In this document: piece after piece, positions 26,956 through 34,625 of the stretch
Position numbering within the stretch: the stretch's first letter is position 1
Layout: each line of letters starts with the position of its first letter
Assembly: GCA_964400105.1 (NCBI GenBank)
Contig: CAYNTG010000001.1
Span: 1 to 63,101, forward strand
DNA: 63,101 bases
Direction of reading: 5' to 3'
Origin: CAYNTG01 sp964400105
GTDB taxonomy: Bacteria; UBP14; UBA6098
Position numbers and translations under genes: made by a program
Notes under the pieces: generated by a model
The model's database searches: none
What the model was told of the DNA's origin: nothing
The model's input: the letters and a program-made list of their open reading frames with translations, nothing else

Positions 26956-27120
26956 CGGCAATGCCCCTTTCTGAGTTCGATATCATGATTTTCATTTTTC
27001 GATTACGAACCTTGAATATAAACAGCCAAATGGTTCAAGTCAAATAAAAAATACATCCAAAAAAATTTCGTTTCGTTTGTAATCCTCGAATCTAAATATC
27101 GTCGTGGGGAATTTGCATTA

Positions 27121-27148
27121 TTGACATTGCGAAACGTAGATGTATAAT
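27121..27148 (+). promoter_or_regulatory. consensus sigma70 promoter
   Basis: TTGACA and TATAAT, both perfect matches, are separated by 16 bp. This is the best promoter in the window. It reads toward the small membrane protein and yidD genes, about 240 bp away. Confidence 0.75.
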
Positions 27149-27154
27149 TTATAT

Positions 27155-27389
27155 TTGGGTTGTGTAACTCTTTACACATAGAGGGATTCGCGTGCGAGGT
27201 TTCTGAAATTTCTATGTGAAAATATTATAAAAAAGCTCGAAATGATAGATTGGCGTCCATACATGTTTTGCGGCGGATTATGCACTACTCGGACGGGTTC
27301 GAGCATTCACAATTACAGGTGTGCGGAGAAGATTTTCATTCCTCGGCGCCTATTACACATTACCTATTACCCAAATCAAAGGAGTCATC
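27155..27389 (+). promoter_or_regulatory. structured 5' leader with two mutually exclusive hairpins
   Basis: TGTGTA (27161-27166) can pair with TACACA (27173-27178). The overlapping CACATAG (27175-27181) can instead pair with CTATGTG (27212-27218). Sharing one arm is typical of switch-like leaders. No known riboswitch class is recognised. A separate small RNA is an alternative reading. Confidence 0.35.
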
Positions 27390-27743
27390 GTGTTTAAATC
27401 CATATTCTTATCGATAACGATTCTCATCGCGCTCGCCGTTCCGGCGTTGGGGCAGAATTGTTGCGACAGCGATTTCGATGATGGCATTGCCGGTTGTTTC
27501 GGGTGCGCCGTGATGATATTCGGGATTTTCGTAGCGCTAATATTATTGGCTCTTTCGATATGGGCGACCGTATGGGTCTCGAAGGATGCGAAAGCGAGAG
27601 GTTTGGAGAGTGCGTCGCTGTTCACGATCCTCATGATAGTGGGGATTTTATTCCGCTTCTGGTGGATCGTTTGGATCGTCTATCTCCTTACGAGACCGAA
27701 GGATAAGCAGATCGCCTCCGAGCGGGAAATATCCGACGATTAA
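27390..27743 (+). CDS. small membrane protein with a Cys-rich external loop
   Basis: The start is a GTG with AAGGAG five nt upstream; the frame is open further back, but that part is not protein-like. A signal-peptide-like segment (SIFLSITILIALAVPALGQ) is followed by the short acidic Cys-rich stretch NCCDSDFDDGIAGCFGC. Two helices come next, separated by WVSKDAKARGLESASL. The VSKDAKARG...WIVYLLTRPKD pattern is common in small membrane proteins of uncertain role. It is 3 bp from yidD, so the two are co-transcribed and perhaps linked in membrane biogenesis. No function can be assigned. Confidence 0.7.
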   Translation: MFKSIFLSITILIALAVPALGQNCCDSDFDDGIAGCFGCAVMIFGIFVALILLALSIWATVWVSKDAKARGLESASLFTILMIVGILFRFWWIVWIVYLLTRPKDKQIASEREISDD

Positions 27744-27746
27744 GGC

Positions 27747-28061
27747 GTGTCGTTGCGAACGACACTAATTCTGGTCATCGCTCTATCGACGATCTCGATA
27801 GCAGCCGATCTTTGCCGTCCGGCGGATCGGCAGACGCTATCGCGAATCGCAATATCCCAGATACATTTCTATCAAAAATATATCTCGCCGAAATTTTCCC
27901 AAAAACTCGGGATCCATTGCAAGTTCACGCCGACGTGCAGCGAATACGCTGTCGAGGCTATCACTCGATACGGCATGATAAAAGGTGGATGGCTTGCGGC
28001 AAAGCGGATCGCACGATGCAATCGATGGAACGACGATTTTGGATTCGATCCGGTGCCATAA
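27747..28061 (+). CDS. yidD: YidD-family membrane protein insertion efficiency factor with N-terminal signal
   Basis: YidD helps the YidC/Sec insertion of membrane proteins in E. coli. The core HFYQKYISPKFSQKLGIHCKF, the invariant PTCSEYAVEAITRYG and the C-terminal RIARCNRWNDDFGFDPVP are all present. About 35 residues precede the usual start, and these contain a clear hydrophobic signal (TTLILVIALSTISIAA). Canonical YidD instead begins with an amphipathic helix. The GTG start lies just after the previous stop. It is not in the usual rpmH-rnpA-yidD-yidC cluster. Confidence 0.88.
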   Translation: MSLRTTLILVIALSTISIAADLCRPADRQTLSRIAISQIHFYQKYISPKFSQKLGIHCKFTPTCSEYAVEAITRYGMIKGGWLAAKRIARCNRWNDDFGFDPVP

Positions 28062-28088
28062 AAAAAGGGCGGGTTATAGAACCCGCCC
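28060..28088 (-). terminator. rho-independent terminator for the sorting-domain protein gene
   Basis: GGGCGGGTT and AACCCGCCC pair over 9 bp around a 4-nt loop. On the minus strand seven T follow. It overlaps the yidD stop codon, but lacks a T-run on the plus strand. Confidence 0.88.
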
Positions 28089-28115
28089 TCTATAGTCACC
28101 TGTGACCATCTCAAA

Positions 28116-29705
28116 CTATTTCATATACACGACGCGCTTGGTAACGCGGTTTTCGCCGGCGGTTACCATGACCATATAAACGCTCGTCGGCATCTCTTCA
28201 TTCGGTTGCCAGATATGGCTCTCCTCGTTCGATGAAATATCGAACTTCTCTATAAGGCTTCCGCGAATATCGAAAACCTCGACATGCGATCCTGACGGAG
28301 CGGAGATGCGACATGCGGAGTTGAACGGATTCGGCGTCGCGGATACCAATTCGGACCAGGCCGGAAGGTTTTTCTCGGCAACGGCCAAAGCTCCAGCAGG
28401 AAGAGTATATTCATCCACGCCATCGGAGGCTGTGAATGTGAAAGCCTCACCGAAGCCGTGGTAGCCGGAGATAGAATTTTTATACGTAACCCCCTCGGTC
28501 CAGCCATAGGGACCGACGACTTCATCCTTATAAAGCTCGACGATCTCGCGAGAAGCCGCAACCTCGACGCGGACATATTCCGGTGGGTTTTCGTCCATAT
28601 CGGTATATGTAACCTCGATCTCGCTTTCGTCCGGGCCGGACAAATAGGTAACGGTCGGCGAGGTAAGCACCGGAGGGGTGTTCGGCGCGGTCGGAGACGA
28701 AACCCATTCCGAGATCGGGTAGTTATAGTATGCGTGACCGGATTTTGTATTGTCCGCCATATAGAAATGGGTCTCGGTTAAGCTGATAACATGTAAGTGC
28801 ATCGTCTGCGCGCTGACATTGAGATAGCGGATGTCGTTCGGCCATGTGCCAAAATCAGAATCGCCGATAAGATCCGAAATCGGGCACGACACGAATAGTG
28901 TATCTCCTACCGTCATAACCTCGGCCGCTGTCGTAACAATTGCGACTTCGACAGTCGATCCAGAAAGATAAATCTTCAATAACTCGTCGTCGAAATGAAT
29001 CGGCATAGAAACCGGCCATCCCGTGAGGTCTATATCATCGCATAGAACGACGCCGAAAGAATATTCGCTTACCGGACTTGCGGGATTGTTGATCGAAAAG
29101 ATATATCCGTAATTATCGTCGTGGAGATCGGTGAGAATGATCCCGGAGCCATCATTCGTGCGCCAATCGTTGTTCGCTTTGATGATCTTCCCGTAAAATT
29201 TTGTGTTCGACATCGCGAATCCGGCACCGATTATATCCAGCCAATCGCCGGAACCGGGGAGATAGGCCGTCGTGCTGTCGAGTCCGGGTGTGTCATCCCA
29301 ATTAACATACCAGTTCGGCGTTAGACGGCATGTCGAAGAGCCGCTATAAACCGGCGTCTGGCCTGCCCATGCCTCATCGCCCTCGAAATAAAAACGCCAG
29401 TTGGCATCGCCAGCGATAGAGCCGGTTTCCGCAGTGTATCTGTCGCCGGATTCGAGCGTCGCATCGATATAATTCCATGAAGCCTGACCATCCGTGGAAT
29501 AATATAGCCGGTCGGTCGAGATCGGGCTAATCGGCTCGGTCGCGAACCTGAGATCGCACTGGCCGAACAGAAGATCGCCGGAAGACCTCGCTCGAACGCC
29601 GGAATCGTATTGATACGGCGGTATGCTGTCCGTGTGAGATACTCCAATGGCCGCAATAGATACCAAACATACTAACATTAAAACCGCGAACGAACCTCTG
29701 AACAT
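28116..29705 (-). CDS. secreted protein with Ig-like region and type IX-like sorting domain
   Basis: A signal peptide (SFAVLMLVCLVSIAAIGVSH) precedes about 350 residues of beta-rich sequence that I do not recognise. An Ig/cadherin-like segment (PPVLTSPTVTYLSGPDESEIEVTYTDMDE) follows. The end ATPNPFNSACRISA...EVFDIRGSLIEKFDI...TSVYMVMVTAGENRVTKRVVYMK is the C-terminal sorting domain type seen in the GH18 protein, except that TSVY replaces the usual SGVY. The chosen ATG has GGAGG; an in-frame ATG 20 codons upstream lies in the promoter region. The gene is single, between its own promoter and a terminator. It is probably a surface or released protein of unknown role. Confidence 0.8.
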   Translation of the reverse strand: MFRGSFAVLMLVCLVSIAAIGVSHTDSIPPYQYDSGVRARSSGDLLFGQCDLRFATEPISPISTDRLYYSTDGQASWNYIDATLESGDRYTAETGSIAGDANWRFYFEGDEAWAGQTPVYSGSSTCRLTPNWYVNWDDTPGLDSTTAYLPGSGDWLDIIGAGFAMSNTKFYGKIIKANNDWRTNDGSGIILTDLHDDNYGYIFSINNPASPVSEYSFGVVLCDDIDLTGWPVSMPIHFDDELLKIYLSGSTVEVAIVTTAAEVMTVGDTLFVSCPISDLIGDSDFGTWPNDIRYLNVSAQTMHLHVISLTETHFYMADNTKSGHAYYNYPISEWVSSPTAPNTPPVLTSPTVTYLSGPDESEIEVTYTDMDENPPEYVRVEVAASREIVELYKDEVVGPYGWTEGVTYKNSISGYHGFGEAFTFTASDGVDEYTLPAGALAVAEKNLPAWSELVSATPNPFNSACRISAPSGSHVEVFDIRGSLIEKFDISSNEESHIWQPNEEMPTSVYMVMVTAGENRVTKRVVYMK

Positions 29706-29741
29706 CTTTACCTCCAAAAAGTGATTTTTATTATTTACCAA

Positions 29742-29769
29742 ATTATAATGCCAATTTAAAATCATGCAA
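29742..29769 (-). promoter_or_regulatory. putative promoter of the sorting-domain protein gene
   Basis: A perfect TATAAT lies 16 bp from a weak TTGCAT on the minus strand, placing the start of transcription about 30 nt before the ATG. Confidence 0.55.
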
Positions 29770-29830
29770 GATAAACTTTATAACCGATCAATTCCGTAAG
29801 CGAAGTATAATTTTAATCTGCAATGTCAGC

Positions 29831-29905
29831 GGCTGGCGCGGGAGAAGGGATGTGATGGGTGGGGGTTTTTGCGTCCTTTTGGAACCGCAAAAACCGTGAC
29901 AGCCG
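29831..29905. repeat. dispersed hairpin repeat, copy 2 (short form)
   Basis: The ends GGCTGGCGCGGGAGA and CCGTGACAGCC match the copy at 12506-12653. The arms GGTTTTTGCG and CGCAAAAACC pair perfectly around a 12-nt loop. There is no T-run beyond the hairpin, so termination is unlikely. Confidence 0.7.
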
Positions 29906-29980
29906 CGGGTTGGGTCTGGCGAATATCCCAAAAGCGATCTTTCCGCAACAGGTCGGCGGTCTTTTGTGTATTGCCAGGTT

Positions 29981-30670
29981 CTACTCATCTGTCTCCGATT
30001 CCGATTCGCCCTTGAAGCGATACTGAATTTGACCGTTATCGTAAAGAATCAACCGATGCGGCGATGCAACCTCGTAATAGGCTTGTTGAACGTTCATCCC
30101 GAAATCCAGGGCCACCTTAAAAACCTCGAATTCGCCAGCGGGGACAGTAACCTTCTCCTCGCCATTAACGACGATCATCATTTCGATAACGCTGGAATTG
30201 GCCGGAATAAAAAGCGAAAGGCGCTGTTTTTTAACCGTGAAATCCATCGCTGAAATGGAAAACAGAAGCTGACCATTGTGAAAAACGGGTTCGTCCGGAA
30301 GCTCGATAGAGACATGCTCGTCGCCGCGTGGAGTCTTTGCATCGACAAGAATCGAATCTTCGGTGAAAACGGAATGTATCTCGTAATCGCCCTGATAATG
30401 GATCGTTTTTTCACCGCTCGATGGCAGAAGGTCGGGCATCGCGAGCCTCACAATACTCTCGTTCACAGAGTCCTCGATAAGAAGCATTCCATCGACAACC
30501 TCGATAACTACCTTCGTGGCGGCTATCTCATCGCCGTTACCATCGAAAAGACCGTAATCGAGAATCTGCTTTCCGGAGAAAACAGAACCGTCGAGGACAA
30601 GCGTGGGAGCCTTCCCTGCGAACGCCGCGCAAACGACGAGGATGATCGAGATAATAGCGAATTTATGCAT
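29981..30670 (-). CDS. exported protein of unknown function
   Basis: A typical signal peptide (FAIISIILVVCAAFAGKA) precedes a 210-residue beta-rich domain. The segment VTVPAGEFEVFKV...QQAYYEVASPHRLILYDNGQIQYRF resembles periplasmic DUF3108-like domains, in which a 'PAGEFE' strand precedes a 'YYE...P..L' strand; the resemblance is by eye only. GGGAGAG precedes the ATG. Its start overlaps the end of the membrane protein gene upstream by 8 bp, which suggests co-expression. No catalytic motif is visible. Confidence 0.65.
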   Translation of the reverse strand: MHKFAIISIILVVCAAFAGKAPTLVLDGSVFSGKQILDYGLFDGNGDEIAATKVVIEVVDGMLLIEDSVNESIVRLAMPDLLPSSGEKTIHYQGDYEIHSVFTEDSILVDAKTPRGDEHVSIELPDEPVFHNGQLLFSISAMDFTVKKQRLSLFIPANSSVIEMMIVVNGEEKVTVPAGEFEVFKVALDFGMNVQQAYYEVASPHRLILYDNGQIQYRFKGESESETDE

Positions 30671-31325
30671 TTTTCTCTCCCATATATAGGATCAAAGACA
30701 ACGCCCAGGTGGCCAATGCGATTGCGCCGATGACTATCTCGATAGTGTTCACACCGAACGGTCGAAGCAGAAAGACGGCTGCGTAATTACATAAACCGTG
30801 CAATAACATCGCCAGCGGAAGTCCCCACGCAATCCTGCGGCCTTTGCCGCCGCCGACGGCGATCGAACAAAGACCAACATGAAATATAATAGCCGAAGCC
30901 CTTTCCACAATCGCAATCCATCCGATATCCGCCGGATGGAGACCGACGAGAATAACAGCTTCCGTGAGTGCAAAACCAACGCCTGCAAATGGTCCGAAGA
31001 GATTTTTCGAGGTTCCTATTCGTGCTCCGAGAACGATAAGCAAAATCGGCAGAAGCGCCTTGGAAAATTCCTGGATAATTCCCGATGGCCCGACTATGAT
31101 CAGACTTCGAAGCCAAACCTCGATATCCGTGCCCATCAAAATCCCGCCGAGCCATTTTTGAAGCGGCATCTGGATAAGATACACGGAGCCGAAAGATAGA
31201 CCGCCCCATAGAAGCGCGATTATCCATCCAAAACCCATATCGCGATTTCGGATGACGAACGGCAGGATCGCTGCGAAACCACAGATTGCAAATATCGTCA
31301 ATCGAAGCTCTATTGGTATATTCAA
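30663..31325 (-). CDS. polytopic membrane protein resembling YhfC/PrsW-type putative peptidases
   Basis: Seven or so hydrophobic segments span 220 residues. Conserved polar groups lie inside membrane segments: IIQEFSKALLP, GFALTEAVILVG, ERASAIIFHVGL and LLHGLCNY. This set of buried Glu and His is characteristic of the CPBP/YhfC/PrsW intramembrane protease superfamily, where the Glu and His residues are proposed catalytic groups. The TTG start is supported by GGAGG eight nt upstream. It overlaps the exported-protein gene that follows. The family match is by motif only; a non-peptidase membrane role remains possible. Confidence 0.6.
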   Translation of the reverse strand: MNIPIELRLTIFAICGFAAILPFVIRNRDMGFGWIIALLWGGLSFGSVYLIQMPLQKWLGGILMGTDIEVWLRSLIIVGPSGIIQEFSKALLPILLIVLGARIGTSKNLFGPFAGVGFALTEAVILVGLHPADIGWIAIVERASAIIFHVGLCSIAVGGGKGRRIAWGLPLAMLLHGLCNYAAVFLLRPFGVNTIEIVIGAIALATWALSLILYMGEKNA

Positions 31326-31432
31326 TCCAGTGCCTCCGCATAAAATGGCAACAGAGATACGCTCCGTCGTGTTACGTAAATCTCGTTTTAATCACAAAGC
31401 AATAACATCGAAATGAAAAAATCGCCAAGAGT

Positions 31433-31642
31433 CTAATCTATCGCCTTGACATTGATTGCCTTAGAACCTTTGTTGCTATCGACCAGATCGAATTCGACAT
31501 TATCTCCCGGCTCGAGAGTGCGGTAACCATCACCGGTTATATCGGAATAATGGACGAATACATCCTTGCCGTCTCCATCGTCAGGGGCGATAAATCCATA
31601 GCCTTTCTTGCGGTCGAACCTTTTGATGACACCTGTGGGCAT
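31433..31642 (-). CDS. cspA: cold-shock domain protein
   Basis: This is a single cold-shock OB fold that binds single-stranded RNA and DNA as an RNA chaperone. RNP1 (KGYGFIAPDDG) and RNP2 (VFVHYSDI) are intact and the 69-residue length is normal. AAGGAG lies before the ATG, preceded by a 50-nt AT-rich leader from a good promoter. The basic-to-acidic composition is ordinary. It is a single gene located between the PorV-OmpA genes and an unrelated membrane pair. Confidence 0.95.
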   Translation of the reverse strand: MPTGVIKRFDRKKGYGFIAPDDGDGKDVFVHYSDITGDGYRTLEPGDNVEFDLVDSNKGSKAINVKAID

Positions 31643-31701
31643 AAAAACTCCTTTTCTGTTTATAATAGCAGTTTATTATCCTTATGTAGTGGACATGATT
31701 T

Positions 31702-31730
31702 AGTTTAATACATTGAAAACCAACTGTCAA
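31702..31730 (-). promoter_or_regulatory. putative sigma70 promoter of cspA
   Basis: A perfect TTGACA is followed after 17 bp by TAAACT on the minus strand. Transcription would begin about 50 nt before the cspA ATG. Confidence 0.65.
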
Positions 31731-31748
31731 ACAAAATCTTTTCAATAA

Positions 31749-34622
31749 TTAATGTTCTGTGATTTCCTCGATCTGAATAATAACCCTGCGATTTGCCGCT
31801 CGCCCCTCCGGGAAGGCGTTGTTGCCGAGAAGAATCCTCTCGAAACGGCCAGCGCGATAACGCTCGACCTCGTATGGGTCTTTGTCGGCCATCCCCTGCC
31901 GGACGAGAGTGATGTTGTGTTCCGACAGCCACCTTTCCAGCTCGGAATCGGTGTCCACGCCGACGAATCGCCGCAGGTATCTTCGAATCGCCGTCTCTTC
32001 TTGTTCAGCTCGCTGCTCGCTGAGAATCTTGTTGCGTCTATCGGTTCCGATCGGGTCGGTGTGTCCGATGATCTTTATATTGAGACGGAAACCGGATTTC
32101 CCTCCGAGGCTCTCGACCTTCTTCGCCATCGATTCGATGCGCGATTCGAGATATTTGCTAGTCGAATTTACCTCGTCGAAAGCAAATTGAACGATAATCG
32201 TGCTCTCCATTCTCCGCTCGATTCCCGCGACCCGGATTCGGATCTCCGGCGAGTAGTTGTTGCTGGTCTCCCCCACCGGATCGGTGGCCGATAGCCTCAC
32301 GCGATAGACCTTTCTCGGATCGACGAGGTTGCCGTTTTCATCGCGCCAATCCCAAAAGACCTCCTTCGGCGGAAGGCCTTCACCGGATGCAAGCTCGATG
32401 ATCTCGACCGAGTCCTGATCGACGATGTGAACCGAATAGCTTTCTACTATGCCCTCCGATATATCGATAAGAATTTTATTTCGCTTTTTATCTTCTGGAA
32501 TCTCGAAATCCTTAGCGGCTAAGGCAGCCTCCTTTGGCCGATATAACAAGCCCTCGCCACTGCCGTAGATACGAATCGCTCCCGGAGAATCCTTATTCAC
32601 ATCGACAAGCACCGGGAACCGGCCATAATCCACATCGAGATCGGCCCCGGCGAGAAGCCTTGCCCTCAGGCCGTCGAGGATTTCGTATATCTCGCTCCAC
32701 TCCCTTTCGGAGCGTGCATTCCCCTCGAAAATAAGCGATAATTCCGGGTTTCGATCTATGTAACCGGCGATCTTCGGCCCCAATCCGATCACCGAATCGC
32801 GTAATGCCACGGGAAGAGTCGGTCCGTCCGGGAACTCGAACGTGAAAATTTCTCCGTCCAAACCATCGATCGCCGTGGACATCTCGACGCGGCGATTTTC
32901 CTGCTGCGCCCAGATCATATCCTCCATCGATTCATGCCTCGCGGAGATGCTTATGCGCGAAACGGTCGGGTCGTATCCGTCATGCGCCACCTCGACCGCA
33001 TCAATATCCGCACCGATTTCGAGCGCCATTCGTTCGACCTCGATAGCGCGTCGAACGTTCAGGCTGTCGGTTTCCCATGTCTCAGGGTCGCTCGAAGGAT
33101 CGATATACCCACTTAAAACGACTTTTATATCCGGATTCTCGTGCGTTCGCTGCACAATTGCATCGAGGACCGGGACAAAACGCTCGGCGACGGTAGTTTT
33201 TCCATTCTCGAAGAATACGACCGGCACGAGCGGCTCCTCTTCCGCGATGTAGGTCAGCTCCTCTATATCGAAATTGCAAAATTCAGGAACGATATCGGCC
33301 TCGATGGGACCGATAACATAAAACGGTATCTCGATCCGGTTGTTGGCGATGGATATCTCGGATATACTTCCACTATATAATGGGAACCGGCTTCCGTCGT
33401 CGTCGGCGGAGACGAGGAAACTATATCTTCCCGATGTCGGCGAAGCCCATTTCCATTCTATCGGAAAATCTTCGCCCGGTTCGAGCAATGGAACGGAGAT
33501 CAGGTCTCCGACCATGAATGAATCCTCGCCCATAAAGAAGATCGACGTCGTCGCCTGATCGATGGGGATTTCGCCTACGTTCTTGATAATGGCTCGATAG
33601 CTTCTTTTCACACCGACCTCGGCAATTGGCAATTCCGGCGCGACCGGATCGGCGGCGGCCATGATATCCGGCAATCCCGTTATCGTCTTCGGCGAAGGCT
33701 TCTTCTTCGGCGGTCGAACACGCGGCGCGATGTTCGCGGTAATCCCGACCGAATGGGTTGTCAAGCCCGCTTTCGAAAGGCTTCCGTCCGGATAGACGAG
33801 CGCATAATCGAATGCGAGCGGAAATCTCGTTCGACCGGTTAGGCCTATCCCGAATGTCGCTCCCCCCGGTCGATATCCGGTTCGTAGTGAGAGTATTCCA
33901 TCGAAAACCAGGAATTCGACACCGCACGCGCCATCGATGCCGCCATCCTCGGTCCATGAAATTTGACCGGATGGAACGAGCCACTCAAACGCCGAATAGG
34001 CCGCACCCGCGACCAATTCGGTGGATTCGGTTTCTCCCTCTTCGGTGCCACCGGAAAGGGCGAGCGACGGCTTTACCAAGTTCCTTCCGGCGAATCCAAG
34101 ATCGAAAGAAGAAGAGCGAAAAAGCACTCCGGCATCGAGGCCGAAACCGTCTGCCGAACTTCCGTAACGGTTGAACAGTGGGTCGTCATCAAAACGATAA
34201 AATTCGTCGATATGGTACTGGTTTCGGATCCATCGTCCATATATGCCGAGGCTCAATTCTTTCGTTCCTCTAACGCCGATGGAATAGGCATATGCGGCAC
34301 CGATATCGAATCGGTCATGGACGCCGGTGCCGAATTGGCGAAATTCGAGACCTATCGAGCCGAATTTTGCCGATGGAGGGACATATGCGATCCTCGAACC
34401 GAAGATATTTTCTTCCGAAAGCCCCAGCCAATATTTCGTGGCACCGACGAATATCTGATGATTACGATTGCCGGATATGGCGGCGGGATTTCCACCCATC
34501 CCCTCGGTTCCCTGCATAGACGGAACGAACACCCCACCCAAAGCTTCGAGGTGAGGTGTTTCGGAATAAGCGAGGGATGCGAGCAGAAGAAAAGGTATAT
34601 ATATTAGACCTTTAAGCCTCAA
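31749..34622 (-). CDS. PorV-like barrel fused to CARDB-like and OmpA-like domains, paralogue 2
   Basis: After a signal peptide (YIPFLLLASLAYS) comes a PorV/UPF0164-like outer-membrane barrel of about 300 residues, recognised by LGGVFVPSMQGTEGMGGNPAA and repeated amphipathic strands. A CARDB/Ig-like region follows (VGVKRSYRAIIKNVGEIPID). A degenerate OmpA-like domain (VVLSGYIDPSSD...RRAIEVERMA) and a FlgD-like strand pair (FWDWRDENGNLVDP) come next. The C-terminal OmpA domain has IIGHTDPIGTDRRNKILSEQRA with the Asp and Arg used to bind diaminopimelate. A long insert LERWLSEHNI...GNNAFPEGRAANRRV follows. The start is a TTG 4 bp after the paralogue's stop. I infer a barrel tied to peptidoglycan. 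Confidence 0.82.
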   Translation of the reverse strand: MRLKGLIYIPFLLLASLAYSETPHLEALGGVFVPSMQGTEGMGGNPAAISGNRNHQIFVGATKYWLGLSEENIFGSRIAYVPPSAKFGSIGLEFRQFGTGVHDRFDIGAAYAYSIGVRGTKELSLGIYGRWIRNQYHIDEFYRFDDDPLFNRYGSSADGFGLDAGVLFRSSSFDLGFAGRNLVKPSLALSGGTEEGETESTELVAGAAYSAFEWLVPSGQISWTEDGGIDGACGVEFLVFDGILSLRTGYRPGGATFGIGLTGRTRFPLAFDYALVYPDGSLSKAGLTTHSVGITANIAPRVRPPKKKPSPKTITGLPDIMAAADPVAPELPIAEVGVKRSYRAIIKNVGEIPIDQATTSIFFMGEDSFMVGDLISVPLLEPGEDFPIEWKWASPTSGRYSFLVSADDDGSRFPLYSGSISEISIANNRIEIPFYVIGPIEADIVPEFCNFDIEELTYIAEEEPLVPVVFFENGKTTVAERFVPVLDAIVQRTHENPDIKVVLSGYIDPSSDPETWETDSLNVRRAIEVERMALEIGADIDAVEVAHDGYDPTVSRISISARHESMEDMIWAQQENRRVEMSTAIDGLDGEIFTFEFPDGPTLPVALRDSVIGLGPKIAGYIDRNPELSLIFEGNARSEREWSEIYEILDGLRARLLAGADLDVDYGRFPVLVDVNKDSPGAIRIYGSGEGLLYRPKEAALAAKDFEIPEDKKRNKILIDISEGIVESYSVHIVDQDSVEIIELASGEGLPPKEVFWDWRDENGNLVDPRKVYRVRLSATDPVGETSNNYSPEIRIRVAGIERRMESTIIVQFAFDEVNSTSKYLESRIESMAKKVESLGGKSGFRLNIKIIGHTDPIGTDRRNKILSEQRAEQEETAIRRYLRRFVGVDTDSELERWLSEHNITLVRQGMADKDPYEVERYRAGRFERILLGNNAFPEGRAANRRVIIQIEEITEH

Positions 34623-34625
34623 GGA

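Larger units (their letters stand above)
26956..27389. other. divergent intergenic region with promoter and long leader
   Basis: This 434-bp region separates exbB (minus) from the small membrane protein gene (plus). Its left third is AT-rich with no feature I can name. It then holds a consensus promoter and a leader of about 235 nt with alternative hairpins (both listed). Just before the gene it contains the simple run TTACACATTACCTATTACCC. No coding region is supported. Confidence 0.5.

Noticed and set aside
28060..28088. Hairpin as a terminator for yidD
   Set aside because: The T-run exists only on the minus strand, so it ends the convergent sorting-domain protein gene, not yidD.
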